A stretch of DNA of 64,000 bases, taken from contig NZ_JASISU010000001.1 in NCBI RefSeq assembly GCF_030063285.1, forward strand, positions 744,001-808,000, in the 5' to 3' direction. This document shows, one piece after another, positions 46,652-55,914 of the stretch; within the stretch, counting starts at the first letter, position 1; each line of letters starts with the position of its first letter. A model generated the notes under the pieces. The model worked only from the letters and a program-made list of their open reading frames with translations, did no database searches and was not told the origin of the DNA. The position numbers and the translations under genes were made by a program. This DNA comes from Pseudarthrobacter sp. PS3-L1. GTDB lineage: Bacteria > Actinomycetota > Actinomycetes > Actinomycetales > Micrococcaceae.

Positions 46652-47905
46652 ATGGAGCCTGATACAAAACCGCACCGCCTGGGTTCAGCCAGGAAGATCA
46701 TCCTGATTGTCGGAGTGTGCGCACTGATTGTTGGTGGCGGTGTCTTCGCCGCAACGTCCGGCGTGGGCGCAGACCTTGTGCAGTCCGTCGCTGCACCGAA
46801 TTCTCGTCCCTCTGCCGCGCCGTCCACGGCTAGTCCATCCGAGCCCCCGGCGGCACCTCCGGTGCAGCTCGTGGCTTCTCCGGTGAACGGAGCGGCGCAG
46901 GTAAATCCTGCAGCACCGGTGACACTGTCCGCAAAGGGCGGGACTCTTGAGACGGTCTCCTTGGCCAACGCTGCTGGTGAAAAGGTGGCAGGCTCGATGG
47001 GCGCCGATGACCTCACGTGGACTGCCAGCGAACCGCTGCTTTTTGACTCAACCTATACCCTTGCCTCAACTGTCAAGGACGCAGCTGGCAAGAGCTCAAC
47101 GTCCACGTCGTCGTTCAGTACGGTTCCGGCTGCCAACGAAGCCGACGCTGCAATCTACCCACTCGATGGAATGAACGTGGGTGTAGGGCAGCCGCTGCAG
47201 ATTGTCTTCAGCGAACCCGTGGTGAACCGGGAAGCCGTCGAAAAGGCCATCTCCGTGACCACCACTGCCGGTCAGCAGGGAGCGTTCCACTGGTACAGCG
47301 ATACTATGGTGCGCTATCGGCCCGAAGCCTTCTGGACTGCGAACACCACTGTCACAATGGACATGAAGCTCTTTGGGCTCGACATTGGCAACGGGCAGAT
47401 CGCAAACTTCAACAAAACGCTCAACGTCAATATCGGCGACAAGCGGGTGGCTGTGGCCGACGCAACGGCCCACACTTTTACGCTCAGCATCAATGACCAG
47501 GTCATCAAGACGGTTCCTGCCACCATGGGTGACGAACGCTTCCCTTCAGCCAACGGATTCGCGGTGCTGATGGAAAAGAATCGTTACGACCACTTCCGCG
47601 CAGCCAGCATTGGCCTGAAGCCGGGCGATCCTGCCTTCTACGGCGAGCTTGACGTTGAACACACCATTCGTCTTTCCCTCAGCGGCGCCTACATCCACCA
47701 GGCGCTGGAATCCGCCTACTCGTCCCTGGGGAACGCCAACGTTTCGCATGGCTGCATTGGACTCGGCCCCGTGGACGCAGCCTGGGTCTTTGACACCATG
47801 CAGACAGGTGATGTCGTCCAGGTCATCAACACTGATGGCGAGTACGCGGCACCCACTGATGGCTTCCAGGACTGGAATATCCCGTGGGCCGACTACGCAA
47901 ACTGA
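46652..47905 (+). CDS. L,D-transpeptidase with Ig-like domains (YkuD/Ldt family)
   Basis: Makes 3-3 peptidoglycan cross-links or anchors proteins; acts outside the membrane. The 417-residue protein has one helix (IILIVGVCALIVGGGVFAATSG, about 15-36), a Pro/Ser-rich linker, two Ig-like domains (about 65-150 and 155-255, as in actinobacterial Ldt), and a C-terminal catalytic domain with HVSHGC-type motif NANVSHGCIGLGP, nucleophile Cys368. The usual Arg/Asn two residues after the Cys is replaced by Gly-Leu, as in many actinobacterial members. Confidence 0.93.
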   Translation: MEPDTKPHRLGSARKIILIVGVCALIVGGGVFAATSGVGADLVQSVAAPNSRPSAAPSTASPSEPPAAPPVQLVASPVNGAAQVNPAAPVTLSAKGGTLETVSLANAAGEKVAGSMGADDLTWTASEPLLFDSTYTLASTVKDAAGKSSTSTSSFSTVPAANEADAAIYPLDGMNVGVGQPLQIVFSEPVVNREAVEKAISVTTTAGQQGAFHWYSDTMVRYRPEAFWTANTTVTMDMKLFGLDIGNGQIANFNKTLNVNIGDKRVAVADATAHTFTLSINDQVIKTVPATMGDERFPSANGFAVLMEKNRYDHFRAASIGLKPGDPAFYGELDVEHTIRLSLSGAYIHQALESAYSSLGNANVSHGCIGLGPVDAAWVFDTMQTGDVVQVINTDGEYAAPTDGFQDWNIPWADYAN

Positions 47906-48041
47906 CAAGTTCCGCCTACAGCCCACACACCGGCCAGCAATCACTCCCCGCCAAGGCCATGGGCAGTAGGCTCGAGATGAGAATATCGGCATCGCCAGGG
48001 TCTTTTCCCACGATGCTCCACACGACGGAAGTGAAGCCCCA

Positions 48042-49250
48042 GTGACTGACAAGACTCCGCCCTCCAAAGATCATTCGGAGCCCCAACTGGACACCTCTGG
48101 GGACACCGAAGCTCCGGCTTTTGACTGGATGCGGACCGGTGGGGCAACCAAAGCTCCGCAGAACGCAGCGTCCGGTGACAACACCAAGCAGAGCAAGCCT
48201 GCCGCGGAGGACGTGCCAGGCGTGCGGGAGCGAACAGCTACCCCCCAGCGGGCTTCCGAACCAGCTGCTGGTGCGGTACCGGGCACCACGCAGCTTCCAA
48301 AGACGGCGCCTGCCTCTGGTACCCGTGCAGATCGTCGGGCTGCAGAGGCCGGAAATTCCGGTGTGGTGAGCCGGGACATCACGGCATCAGCAGTATTCGC
48401 GGAGCCCTTTCCAACGTCCGGACTGCAGGTCAGGCCCCCGGAAGCAGAGGTGGAGAGGCGTAACAAGGAGCGTGAGGATGCGGCAAACTCCAAGCCGGTG
48501 CTGCCCCGCGTGATGCAAGTGCTCCTGGCAGTATTCTTCCCCGTCATCCTTCTGATAGCGGCCATCCGGGCCGTGGCCAGCCCACTCTTCCTGTGGGTTG
48601 AATACAACCGCCCAGGATTCCCTGGCGATGGTTATGGCTTCAGCACTGATGACCGGATGACCTACGGTTCCTACGCTGTGGATTACCTGAACAACTGGGC
48701 AGGACCGCGCTTCCTGGGTGATCTGGTGGGCCGTAACGGGGAACCCCTTTTCAAAGAGGGCGAAGTCAGCCACATGGCCGACGTCAAAACAGTCATTATG
48801 ACCACCTTTGGTGCAGGTGTCGTGCTTGCGATCATTGCGATCATTGCGATCATCTACCTGCGGCGCAGGCGCCCGGGCGGAGTCCGACGTGGACTGTTTA
48901 CCGGCTCGTTGGCGACCCTGGTGCTCATGGGCGGGCTCGGCACCCTGGCTTTTCTGGGCTGGGAGCAGTTCTTCACCGAGTTTCATCGCATTTTCTTTGC
49001 GAACGGTACCTGGACATTTACCCTTGAGGACACTCTGATCCGCCTGTTCCCGGGCCAGTTCTGGATCGATGCGGGCATTGTGATCGGCGGGCTCGTGGTC
49101 GTGGTTGCACTGATCACCCTGGTACTCACCTGGCCCACCAAGAAGCGCCGGGGCCGCGCCCGTGACCGGCAGGAGCTCGTGGCTGCAGATGACGCGGAGA
49201 AGCTCGCTGGCCAGGAGCGGGATCTGTCCACCGCAAAGTCAACGCCATAG
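48042..49250 (+). CDS. TIGR01906 family (DUF1461) membrane protein
   Basis: 402 residues. An N-terminal disordered cytoplasmic region of about 150 residues (Pro/Ala/Thr-rich) precedes four or five helices. Family landmarks are PLFLWVEYNRPGFPGDGYGFSTDDRMTYGSYAVDYL, HMADVKTVIM and WTFTLEDTLIRLFPGQFWIDAG. The family is widespread in Gram-positives, function unknown. A three-copy 9-base repeat inside a helix encodes IAI-type triplets. The GTG start has only a weak GGAAG upstream. It is closed by a very long bidirectional hairpin. Confidence 0.85.
   Translation: MTDKTPPSKDHSEPQLDTSGDTEAPAFDWMRTGGATKAPQNAASGDNTKQSKPAAEDVPGVRERTATPQRASEPAAGAVPGTTQLPKTAPASGTRADRRAAEAGNSGVVSRDITASAVFAEPFPTSGLQVRPPEAEVERRNKEREDAANSKPVLPRVMQVLLAVFFPVILLIAAIRAVASPLFLWVEYNRPGFPGDGYGFSTDDRMTYGSYAVDYLNNWAGPRFLGDLVGRNGEPLFKEGEVSHMADVKTVIMTTFGAGVVLAIIAIIAIIYLRRRRPGGVRRGLFTGSLATLVLMGGLGTLAFLGWEQFFTEFHRIFFANGTWTFTLEDTLIRLFPGQFWIDAGIVIGGLVVVVALITLVLTWPTKKRRGRARDRQELVAADDAEKLAGQERDLSTAKSTP
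48826..48852 (+). repeat. Tandem 9-bp repeat, three copies, in the TIGR01906 gene
   Basis: TTGCGATCA is repeated three times without change, in frame within a transmembrane helix. Copy-number change would add or remove three hydrophobic residues without a frameshift. Confidence 0.85.
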
Positions 49251-49287
49251 CAGGACCCCTGGCAGCGTGCGGGGAAGATGGTTTCTG

Positions 49288-49346
49288 ACACAAAAGCCCG
49301 GCCCGACGGCGGACATCACGTCCGCCGTCGGGCCGGGCTTTTGTGT
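49288..49346. terminator. Very long bidirectional terminator
   Basis: A perfect 27-bp inverted repeat (49288-49314 with 49320-49346, core AAAAGCCCGGCCCGACGG) with a 5-base loop separates the convergent TIGR01906 and acyl-CoA ligase genes. Confidence 0.94.
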
Positions 49347-49356
49347 TCCGGGGCTG

Positions 49357-51183
49357 CTAGTTGTAAATACTGTGGATCACTGTGGAGAAGTCCTTCACCA
49401 CAGTCGAGCGTTTCAGTTTCAACGACGGGGTGAGGTGGCCGCTCTGCAGGGAGACTTCTGCGTCAAGCACCCGGAACGCCCTGACGGATTCTGCCCTGGA
49501 GACAGAGCGGTTAGCCTCATCCACTGCTTCCTGCAGTTCCGTCAGAACCCGGTGGTCTGAAGCGGCAGCGGAGACTGTCAGCTGGGAAAACCCTTTGTCC
49601 ATGCACCAGTGGCTGAGGTTATCGGCATCGAGGATGATCAGCGCGGACACAAAAGGTTTACCGTCTCCCACCACCACGGTGTGGGCCACCAAGGGATGGG
49701 CCCGGATGATTTCTTCAAGGGGACCGGGTGCTACGTTCTTGCCCGAAGCCGTGACCAGGAGGTCTTTTTTACGGCCCGTGATGGTGAGGAAGCCATCCGC
49801 ATCAAGGGACCCCAGATCCCCAGTACGGAAGAAGCCATCCACAAAGGCGGCGGCGTTGGCAGCCTCATCAGCGTGATAGCCCCTGAAGACGCCAATGCCC
49901 CGCACCAGAACCTCGCCGTCGTCCGCAACCCTGATGGTGGTCCCTGGAATGGGCCGTCCCACAGTGCCTACTTTTGTGTGGGTTGGCGTGTTCGCCGTGC
50001 ACGGGGCCGTTGTCTCCGTCAGTCCGTAACCTTCAAGTACAGGGATGCCGGCGCCCCTGAAGAAATGCGCATCGCCGGGTGCAAGCGGACTTGCCCCGGA
50101 TACGGTGTAGCTGATGTGACCACCCAGGGCGTTTCGAAGCCTAGGGTAGAAGATCCTGTTGAACAGTCCGTGACGTAGAGTGAGCAGGATTCCGGGCCCC
50201 TTGCCCCTACCCCTGTACCTCATGTCCTGGGCGACCGACCATGCACGGGCTGTCCCTGCTGCGGACGTGAACATCCGCGACCTGCCAGCATTTGTGGCCT
50301 TCTGCGCAGCACCTGAGTAGACCTTTTCGAAGATCCGGGGAACCACTAGCAGGAAGGTGGGCCGGAACGTGCCCAGGTCTTCGATCAGCTGTGCGGTAGT
50401 GGCAGAATGGCCAAGCGTAGCCCCTGCACTGAGGCAGACCACCTGGACGGCGCGGGCCAGTACATGAGCCAGCGGCAGAAACATCAGTGTTCGTGCACCG
50501 TCCTGCAACAGGGGTTCGGGCAGGAACTGCACAATGTTTTTGGCGACGAGGGCAAAGTTGCCATGCGTGATCTCGCAGCCTTTCGGCTTTCCTGTTGTCC
50601 CCGAGGTATAGACGAGCGAGGCGACGTCGGCCAGGCCAGCAGTTGTGCGGTGCCTTTCGAGCTCACCAGCTGTGACTCCCGTGCCTGCCGCCGTGAGGCT
50701 TGCGAGGTCCGGCGCGACGCCGTCGAAGTCCATCCGGACAATCGTGACGGGTAGCTGTGCCAACAGCTCAGAAGAGTCAACGACGTCTACCACCAGCGCA
50801 GCCTTGGCACGGTCCTCAACAAAGATTCGGCGTGCGCCGGAATCCTGCAGGATCCATTCAATCTGGCTTGCCGATGATGTCTCGTAGATGGGCACGACTA
50901 TTCCACCGGCATGCCAGATGGCAAAGTCCACGAGGGTCCATTCGAAACGACTTGCGGACATGACGGCAACAGGATCGCCCGGCGCCAGCCCACCCGCAAT
51001 GAGTCCCTTGGCCAGGCCAGTGACCTGCGTGAGGAAGGTCCCTGCGCTGACGTTACTCCAGCCCTGGGCATGCCGCCGGGAATAGATCGCGTGGTTTGGG
51101 TCCAGGTCTGCCTGCTCAAGCAAGAGATCCGTGACGTTGCTGTCTGGGTCGAGCTCCACCAGCAACGCCGTGCTTGCTTCTCT
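49357..51183 (-). CDS. Long-chain fatty acid-CoA ligase (AMP-binding, FadD15-like)
   Basis: Activates fatty acids to acyl-CoA through acyl-AMP. The 608-residue protein has the P-loop YTSGTTGKPKGCEITHGN, GYGLTETTAP, and the hinge region FFRTGDLGSLDADGFLTITGRKKDLLVTASGKNVAPGPLEE. The C terminus SLQSGHLTPSLKLKRSTVVKDF is typical of the FACS group. GTG 51183 is chosen because GGAG lies about 7 bases upstream; a longer frame to 51246 is unsupported. It follows the O-mannosyltransferase gene by 70 bases on the same strand. Confidence 0.93.
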   Translation of the reverse strand, partial: REASTALLVELDPDSNVTDLLLEQADLDPNHAIYSRRHAQGWSNVSAGTFLTQVTGLAKGLIAGGLAPGDPVAVMSASRFEWTLVDFAIWHAGGIVVPIYETSSASQIEWILQDSGARRIFVEDRAKAALVVDVVDSSELLAQLPVTIVRMDFDGVAPDLASLTAAGTGVTAGELERHRTTAGLADVASLVYTSGTTGKPKGCEITHGNFALVAKNIVQFLPEPLLQDGARTLMFLPLAHVLARAVQVVCLSAGATLGHSATTAQLIEDLGTFRPTFLLVVPRIFEKVYSGAAQKATNAGRSRMFTSAAGTARAWSVAQDMRYRGRGKGPGILLTLRHGLFNRIFYPRLRNALGGHISYTVSGASPLAPGDAHFFRGAGIPVLEGYGLTETTAPCTANTPTHTKVGTVGRPIPGTTIRVADDGEVLVRGIGVFRGYHADEAANAAAFVDGFFRTGDLGSLDADGFLTITGRKKDLLVTASGKNVAPGPLEEIIRAHPLVAHTVVVGDGKPFVSALIILDADNLSHWCMDKGFSQLTVSAAASDHRVLTELQEAVDEANRSVSRAESVRAFRVLDAEVSLQSGHLTPSLKLKRSTVVKDFSTVIHSIYN

Positions 51184-51253
51184 CACTGCTGTTCTCCACT
51201 CCGCGACCGAATCGGGACACCTGAGCGTGCTCGGTTTCTGCTGCAATCCTGCC

Positions 51254-52981
51254 CTAGATCCACGAAGGCATCCACATCCTCAGCCGCCACTGATCGTACG
51301 GAATGACCTCAGCGGTCCAGATCGGATAGAAGAAAGCAGAGAGCACAAGGGCTGCGGCCAGGAACCCTGCGACGAAGTAGAGTCCGGACCGCCGGCGCCA
51401 CGGGGGGTCCGACGGGCTGCCAAGAACCAGGCCAAGAACGTAGGTGAGGGCAAGAATCGTGAAGGGGAGGAAGGAAATCGCGTAGAAAAAGAACATGGTG
51501 CGCTCGGGGTACATGAACCACGGAAGGTACCCGACGGCGACTCCGGCCAGGATGGCACCGGCCCGCCAATCGCGGCGCCCGGCCCAGAAGAACAGGAGCA
51601 CCACCAAGGACAGGGCCGCGCCCCACCAAATGAGTGGATTACCCACTGAAAGGATGGCGGAGGCGCAGTTCTCCACACCACAGCCGGGTGAACCAGCAGC
51701 AGGAGTTTCATAGAAGAACGACGTAGGGCGGCCCATGACCAGCCAACTCCATGCACTTGCCTCGTAGGGGTGCTCTGCCCCCAGCCCCTGATGGAATGCG
51801 TAGGCTTCAAGATGGTAATGCACAAGGGATCGAATGGGGTCCGGGACCCATCCCCACTGGGCCGAAGGGTTGCTCTGCGCCCACTGGCGGAAATACCCGT
51901 CGCTGGACCTGAACCAGCCAATCCAGGTTGCTGTGTACACGCCTACTGCCACCGGGACCATGCTCAGGAATGCCGGAATCCCATCCTTGATGATCCCAGC
52001 GCTGATCCAGCCACGGATTCCGGCCGTACGTCGTGCACTGAGATCCCAAAGGACACTGAGCACTCCGAAGCCAGCAAGGAAAAATAACCCTGACCACTTC
52101 GTACCTACGGCAAGGCCAAGGCAGACTCCCGCTGTAACGCGCCACCAGCGGATGCCCAGCCATGGGCCCGCCGCCTGCGATGCTGCGCTGGGCAGACCCG
52201 TTGCGCTTTTCTGTGCCAGTGCACCAAGGCGGCGGGCCAACCGCCGTCGTCCGTCATCTCGGTCCAACAGCAGGGCACCAAAAGCCGCAAGCACCCAAAA
52301 CATCAGGAAAATATCCAGGAGGGATGTTCGCGACATCACCAGGTGGTGCCCGTCAATAGCCATCAACAGGCCGGCCACAGCTCCCAGAGTCACAGATCCC
52401 AGCAGTTTCTGGGCAATCAGCGCGAGCAGGAAGATAGACACGGTCCCGGTCACTGCTGCGGCGAAGCGCCATCCGAAAGGATTATCAGCGCCAAAAAACC
52501 ACATTCCGGCGGCAATCATCCACTTGCCTACTGGCGGGTGGACAACGTATTCCGGCGTTGAAAGGATCACGCTTGGATCACCAGCGTTGAATGCCTCGTT
52601 GGCCTTATCCGGCCAATTGCGCTCATAGCCACTGATCAGATAGGAGTAGCCGTCCTTCACGTAATATGTCTCGTCGAAGACCAGGCTGTGCGGTGCATCG
52701 AGCCGAACAAACCGCAGGATTCCACCGAGAAGTGCTGTGAGGGTAGGCGCCAGCCAGAACCAGAGCCGCAACGACGGCGGATAATCCCGCCAGGATTTCA
52801 GCGTGCCGATCAGGCGATACTCAAGGGCTTCGACAGTGAAGGCACTGTCCGGCCGTGTTATCCAGGAGCGTTCGCCGGGTGTTCGCCGGCTGCCTCCGGA
52901 GCGTCGAACACGGCGTAGCGCTCCCTGTTCGGCGGTCCCGCCGGGCATAGCGGGCTGCGTCTGTTCGGGGGTCTGTGTCAC
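51254..52981 (-). CDS. Protein O-mannosyltransferase (PMT family)
   Basis: Membrane glycosyltransferase (GT39) that moves mannose from polyprenyl-phosphate mannose to secreted proteins. Of 575 residues, the first external loop holds HSLVFDETYYVKDGYSYLISGYE with the catalytic Asp-Glu pair; about ten helices follow, with VVHPPVGKWMIAAGMWFFG and MYPERTMFFFYAISFLPF. The N-terminal 60 residues are basic and cytoplasmic. GTG 52981 is 6 bases after TAGCAT. It is divergent from rsmI, an arrangement shared with Rv1002c/Rv1003. Confidence 0.94.
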   Translation of the reverse strand: MTQTPEQTQPAMPGGTAEQGALRRVRRSGGSRRTPGERSWITRPDSAFTVEALEYRLIGTLKSWRDYPPSLRLWFWLAPTLTALLGGILRFVRLDAPHSLVFDETYYVKDGYSYLISGYERNWPDKANEAFNAGDPSVILSTPEYVVHPPVGKWMIAAGMWFFGADNPFGWRFAAAVTGTVSIFLLALIAQKLLGSVTLGAVAGLLMAIDGHHLVMSRTSLLDIFLMFWVLAAFGALLLDRDDGRRRLARRLGALAQKSATGLPSAASQAAGPWLGIRWWRVTAGVCLGLAVGTKWSGLFFLAGFGVLSVLWDLSARRTAGIRGWISAGIIKDGIPAFLSMVPVAVGVYTATWIGWFRSSDGYFRQWAQSNPSAQWGWVPDPIRSLVHYHLEAYAFHQGLGAEHPYEASAWSWLVMGRPTSFFYETPAAGSPGCGVENCASAILSVGNPLIWWGAALSLVVLLFFWAGRRDWRAGAILAGVAVGYLPWFMYPERTMFFFYAISFLPFTILALTYVLGLVLGSPSDPPWRRRSGLYFVAGFLAAALVLSAFFYPIWTAEVIPYDQWRLRMWMPSWI

Positions 52982-52987
52982 GTGCCA

Positions 52988-52993
52988 ATGCTA
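52988..52993 (-). promoter_or_regulatory. -10 hexamer, leaderless pmt start
   Basis: TAGCAT (minus strand), 6 bases before GTG 52981. Confidence 0.5.
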
Positions 52994-53023
52994 CCGTTTG
53001 CCCTGCCATCCGCTGCCCAGCAG

Positions 53024-53029
53024 TAGGCT
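53024..53029 (+). promoter_or_regulatory. -10 hexamer, leaderless rsmI start
   Basis: TAGGCT, 6 bases before GTG 53036. With the pmt hexamer it forms a back-to-back promoter pair in 54 bases. Confidence 0.55.
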
Positions 53030-53035
53030 GGAGAC

Positions 53036-53998
53036 GTGGAATCCCCAGCTGGCAGCGCGCCCCTACCGACAGACTCCGACGACCCAGTTTCCGCTGGTAC
53101 CGAACTGTTAGCCCCTGAAGAGGACAGGAGGGAGCTCCCCGGTGCTGCCCAGCACCGAATTTTTGGCTCCGGGCGGATAGTCCTGGCAGCCACTCCGATC
53201 GGAAATTACGGTGATGCCTCTATCCGGCTCACCGAGCTGCTCGGCACGGCAGACATTGTTGCTGCAGAAGACACCCGACGCCTGCACCGCCTCGTCCAGG
53301 GTCTGGGTGTCACTGTTGCTGGCCGCATCATCAGCTACCACGAGCACAATGAAGCCACCCGCACGGCAGAGCTTCTGGACCAGGTCAGGGATGGCAAGAC
53401 CCTGGTGATGGTCACTGATGCAGGCATGCCCGCTGTCTCCGATCCTGGGTTCCGCCTGGTGGAAGCCGCCGTCGAAGCCGGGTTAACGGTCACCACGGCT
53501 CCCGGGCCATCGGCTGTACTCTCGGCACTGGCTCTTTCAGGGTTGCCGACTGACAGGTTCTGCTTTGAGGGCTTCCTGCCGCGCAAGGCCGGGGAACGCT
53601 CCAGCAGGCTCACGGAACTTGGTGGGGAACGGCGCACCATGGTGTTTTTTGAGGCCCCGCATCGCCTTGAAGTAATGATTCGGGCCCTCCGTGAGAATTT
53701 TGGCCCCGAACGTAGAGGTGCCGTGTGCCGGGAGCTGACCAAGACGTATGAGGAAGTTATTCGTGGAACGCTGGCGGAGCTGCTCACCTGGGCTGAGGAC
53801 AATGAGATACGCGGCGAAATAGCGGTAGTGGTCGCCGGTGCTGCCCAGCGGGAGGTAAGTAAGCCTGAAGATCATGTTGCAGCTGTGAACTCACTGATGG
53901 GTCAGGGTATTCGACTCAAGGACGCAGTGGCCGCCGTGGCCGAGGATGCCCGGATCAGCAAGCGTGAGCTCTACTCGGCGGTTCTGGCCGCGCGCTGA
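53036..53998 (+). CDS. rsmI: 16S rRNA (cytidine(1402)-2'-O)-methyltransferase RsmI
   Basis: Methylates the ribose of C1402 in 16S rRNA. The 320-residue protein has a 45-residue acidic N-terminal extension before the conserved GRIVLAATPIGNYGDASIRL; then AAEDTRRLHRL, VTDAGMPAVSDPGFRLV and TAPGPSAVLSALALSGLPTDRFCFEGFLPRK, and FFEAPHRL. The extension is translated because the GTG coincides with the predicted transcription start. An alternative internal start is not obvious. Confidence 0.95.
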   Translation: MESPAGSAPLPTDSDDPVSAGTELLAPEEDRRELPGAAQHRIFGSGRIVLAATPIGNYGDASIRLTELLGTADIVAAEDTRRLHRLVQGLGVTVAGRIISYHEHNEATRTAELLDQVRDGKTLVMVTDAGMPAVSDPGFRLVEAAVEAGLTVTTAPGPSAVLSALALSGLPTDRFCFEGFLPRKAGERSSRLTELGGERRTMVFFEAPHRLEVMIRALRENFGPERRGAVCRELTKTYEEVIRGTLAELLTWAEDNEIRGEIAVVVAGAAQREVSKPEDHVAAVNSLMGQGIRLKDAVAAVAEDARISKRELYSAVLAAR

Positions 53999-54084
53999 GC
54001 ACCGGGATCGCCGCAAGCTGCCAGCGCCGGCAGTCACGGTTGTGAGGAACTGCCGCCTGCTCGGCAACGGCAGGGCCCGAAAGT

Positions 54085-54129
54085 ATTGTGCCGCTGCACA
54101 ATGCTTGGCGCCCCGTGTGGTGCGCCAAG
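54085..54129. promoter_or_regulatory. Two adjacent inverted repeats upstream of gabD
   Basis: ATTGTGC-CGCT-GCACAAT (54085-54102) is a perfect palindrome with 7-bp arms. It is followed at once by CTTGGCGC (54104-54111) pairing with GCGCCAAG (54122-54129). The first looks like an operator; the second could end the rsmI transcript. Confidence 0.5.
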
Positions 54130-54246
54130 GCGTAGACCGGTCCCTCGGGCGGCAGTAGGGTGGCAGTAATCGGGCCCAAGGCCAGTCGATACTGCCTCGA
54201 TTGCGCCGCCCAGGACCAACCCACACCACCTGACGAAGGAGACACA

Positions 54247-55749
54247 GTGACTGCATCCGCACAGACCACCGCTACTGCAGAGCGTGAAAAGGAACTGCTG
54301 GCAAGCATTCCCACCGGCCTGCTTATCAACGGCGAGTGGCGTCCAGCGGCATCCGGTAAGACCTTCGATATTGAGGATCCAGCAACGGGCAAGATCCTGT
54401 TGAGCATTGCTGACGCGGGAGCAGAGGATGCTGCTGCGGCCCTGGATGCAGCTGCCGCTGCCCAGGATTCCTGGGCCAAGACACCGGCCCGCGAACGGGG
54501 CGAAATCCTTCGCAAGGCATTTGAGCGCGTGACCGAACGGGCCGAGGACTTCGCCCTGCTCATGACCCTGGAGATGGGCAAGCCACTGGCCGAGGCCCGT
54601 GGTGAAGTCACCTACGGTGCCGAATTCCTGCGCTGGTTCTCCGAGGAAGCTGTCCGCGCCTTCGGACGCTACTCGGTATCCCCCGACGGGAAATCACGGT
54701 TGTTGGTCACCAAGAAGCCCGTAGGGCCATGCCTGCTGATTACACCGTGGAACTTTCCCTTGGCCATGGCGACACGAAAAGTGGCGCCTGCCGTTGCTGC
54801 CGGCTGCACGATGGTGCTTAAATCAGCCAACCTGACGCCCCTGACGTCGCAGCTCTTCGCCGAGGTCATGCAGGAGGCTGGCTTGCCAGCAGGTGTCCTG
54901 AACCTCATTCCCACCTCAACCGCAGGGGCAACCACCGGGCCGTTGATCAAGGACGCCAGGCTCCGCAAGCTCTCCTTCACCGGTTCTACCGAGGTGGGCC
55001 GCCGCCTGATGGCCGACGCTTCCGAAAACGTCCTTCGGACATCGATGGAGCTCGGCGGAAACGCACCCTTCCTGGTCTTCGGCGACGCAGACGTTGACGC
55101 TGCAGTGACAGGGGCTATGGCAGCCAAGCTGCGCAACATGGGCGAGGCCTGCACTGCTGCCAACCGCTTCATTGTGCATGAGAGTGTTGCTGCTGAATTC
55201 TCCGAGAAGTTTGCTGCAAAGATGCGCGACATGACGTTGGCCAGGGGCACCGAGCCCAACTCAAAGGTTGGGCCGCTCATCGATGCCAAGAGCAGGGACA
55301 AGGTCCAGGACCTTGTGGACGACGCCGTATCCCGCGGCGCGAAGGCCCTCACCGGCGGTGCCGCTGAAGAGGGTCCGGGTTATTTCTACAAGCCCACGGT
55401 CCTGACGGGTGTCACCGAAGACTCGCGGATCCTGGCGGAGGAGATCTTCGGGCCCGTCGCGCCCATCATTACTTTTTCCTCGGAGGACGATGCTGTGCGG
55501 CTGGCCAACAACACAGAGTACGGTCTGGTTGCCTACGTCTTTACGAAGGACCTCAACAGGGGGCTACGGATGGGGGAACGGTTGGAAACCGGCATGCTGG
55601 GTCTCAACGCAGGGGTCATTTCCAACGCTGCGGCTCCCTTTGGTGGCGTGAAGCAGTCAGGCCTGGGGCGCGAAGGCGGCCTGGAAGGCATTGAGGAGTA
55701 CCTGTACACCCAGTACATCGGTATCGCCGATCCATACGCGGACCAGTAA
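54247..55749 (+). CDS. gabD: Succinate-semialdehyde dehydrogenase (NAD(P)+)
   Basis: Oxidises succinate semialdehyde to succinate, last step of GABA degradation. The 500-residue aldehyde dehydrogenase has the cofactor region ITPWNFPLAMATRKVAPAVAAGCTMVLK, the glycine motif SFTGSTEVGRRL, the general-base glutamate in MELGGNAPFLVF and the nucleophile in MGEACTAANRF. VLKSANLTP replaces the more usual VLKPA. GTG 54247 is chosen for the GAAGGAG site about 6 bases upstream. No GABA transaminase or permease gene is nearby, so the assignment rests on sequence. Confidence 0.9.
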   Translation: MTASAQTTATAEREKELLASIPTGLLINGEWRPAASGKTFDIEDPATGKILLSIADAGAEDAAAALDAAAAAQDSWAKTPARERGEILRKAFERVTERAEDFALLMTLEMGKPLAEARGEVTYGAEFLRWFSEEAVRAFGRYSVSPDGKSRLLVTKKPVGPCLLITPWNFPLAMATRKVAPAVAAGCTMVLKSANLTPLTSQLFAEVMQEAGLPAGVLNLIPTSTAGATTGPLIKDARLRKLSFTGSTEVGRRLMADASENVLRTSMELGGNAPFLVFGDADVDAAVTGAMAAKLRNMGEACTAANRFIVHESVAAEFSEKFAAKMRDMTLARGTEPNSKVGPLIDAKSRDKVQDLVDDAVSRGAKALTGGAAEEGPGYFYKPTVLTGVTEDSRILAEEIFGPVAPIITFSSEDDAVRLANNTEYGLVAYVFTKDLNRGLRMGERLETGMLGLNAGVISNAAAPFGGVKQSGLGREGGLEGIEEYLYTQYIGIADPYADQ

Positions 55750-55790
55750 CCAGGGCACAAGGATTCCTGGACCTGTCCCGGCACCAGCAG

Positions 55791-55828
55791 GGCCAGGTGC
55801 TCTTGCGTAGCACGCACTGCACCTGGCC
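55791..55828. terminator. Hairpin between convergent gabD and transglutaminase genes
   Basis: GGCCAGGTGC (55791-55800) pairs perfectly with GCACCTGGCC (55819-55828) over an 18-base loop; no T-run. Confidence 0.55.
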
Positions 55829-55914
55829 TTGCCATGCCTGGCGGGATTGACGCGACCCACCCCGGCTGTGGCGTGAGCCTCAGCGCTGCTAGACCGTGAG
55901 GTGAGTGCTGTGGC

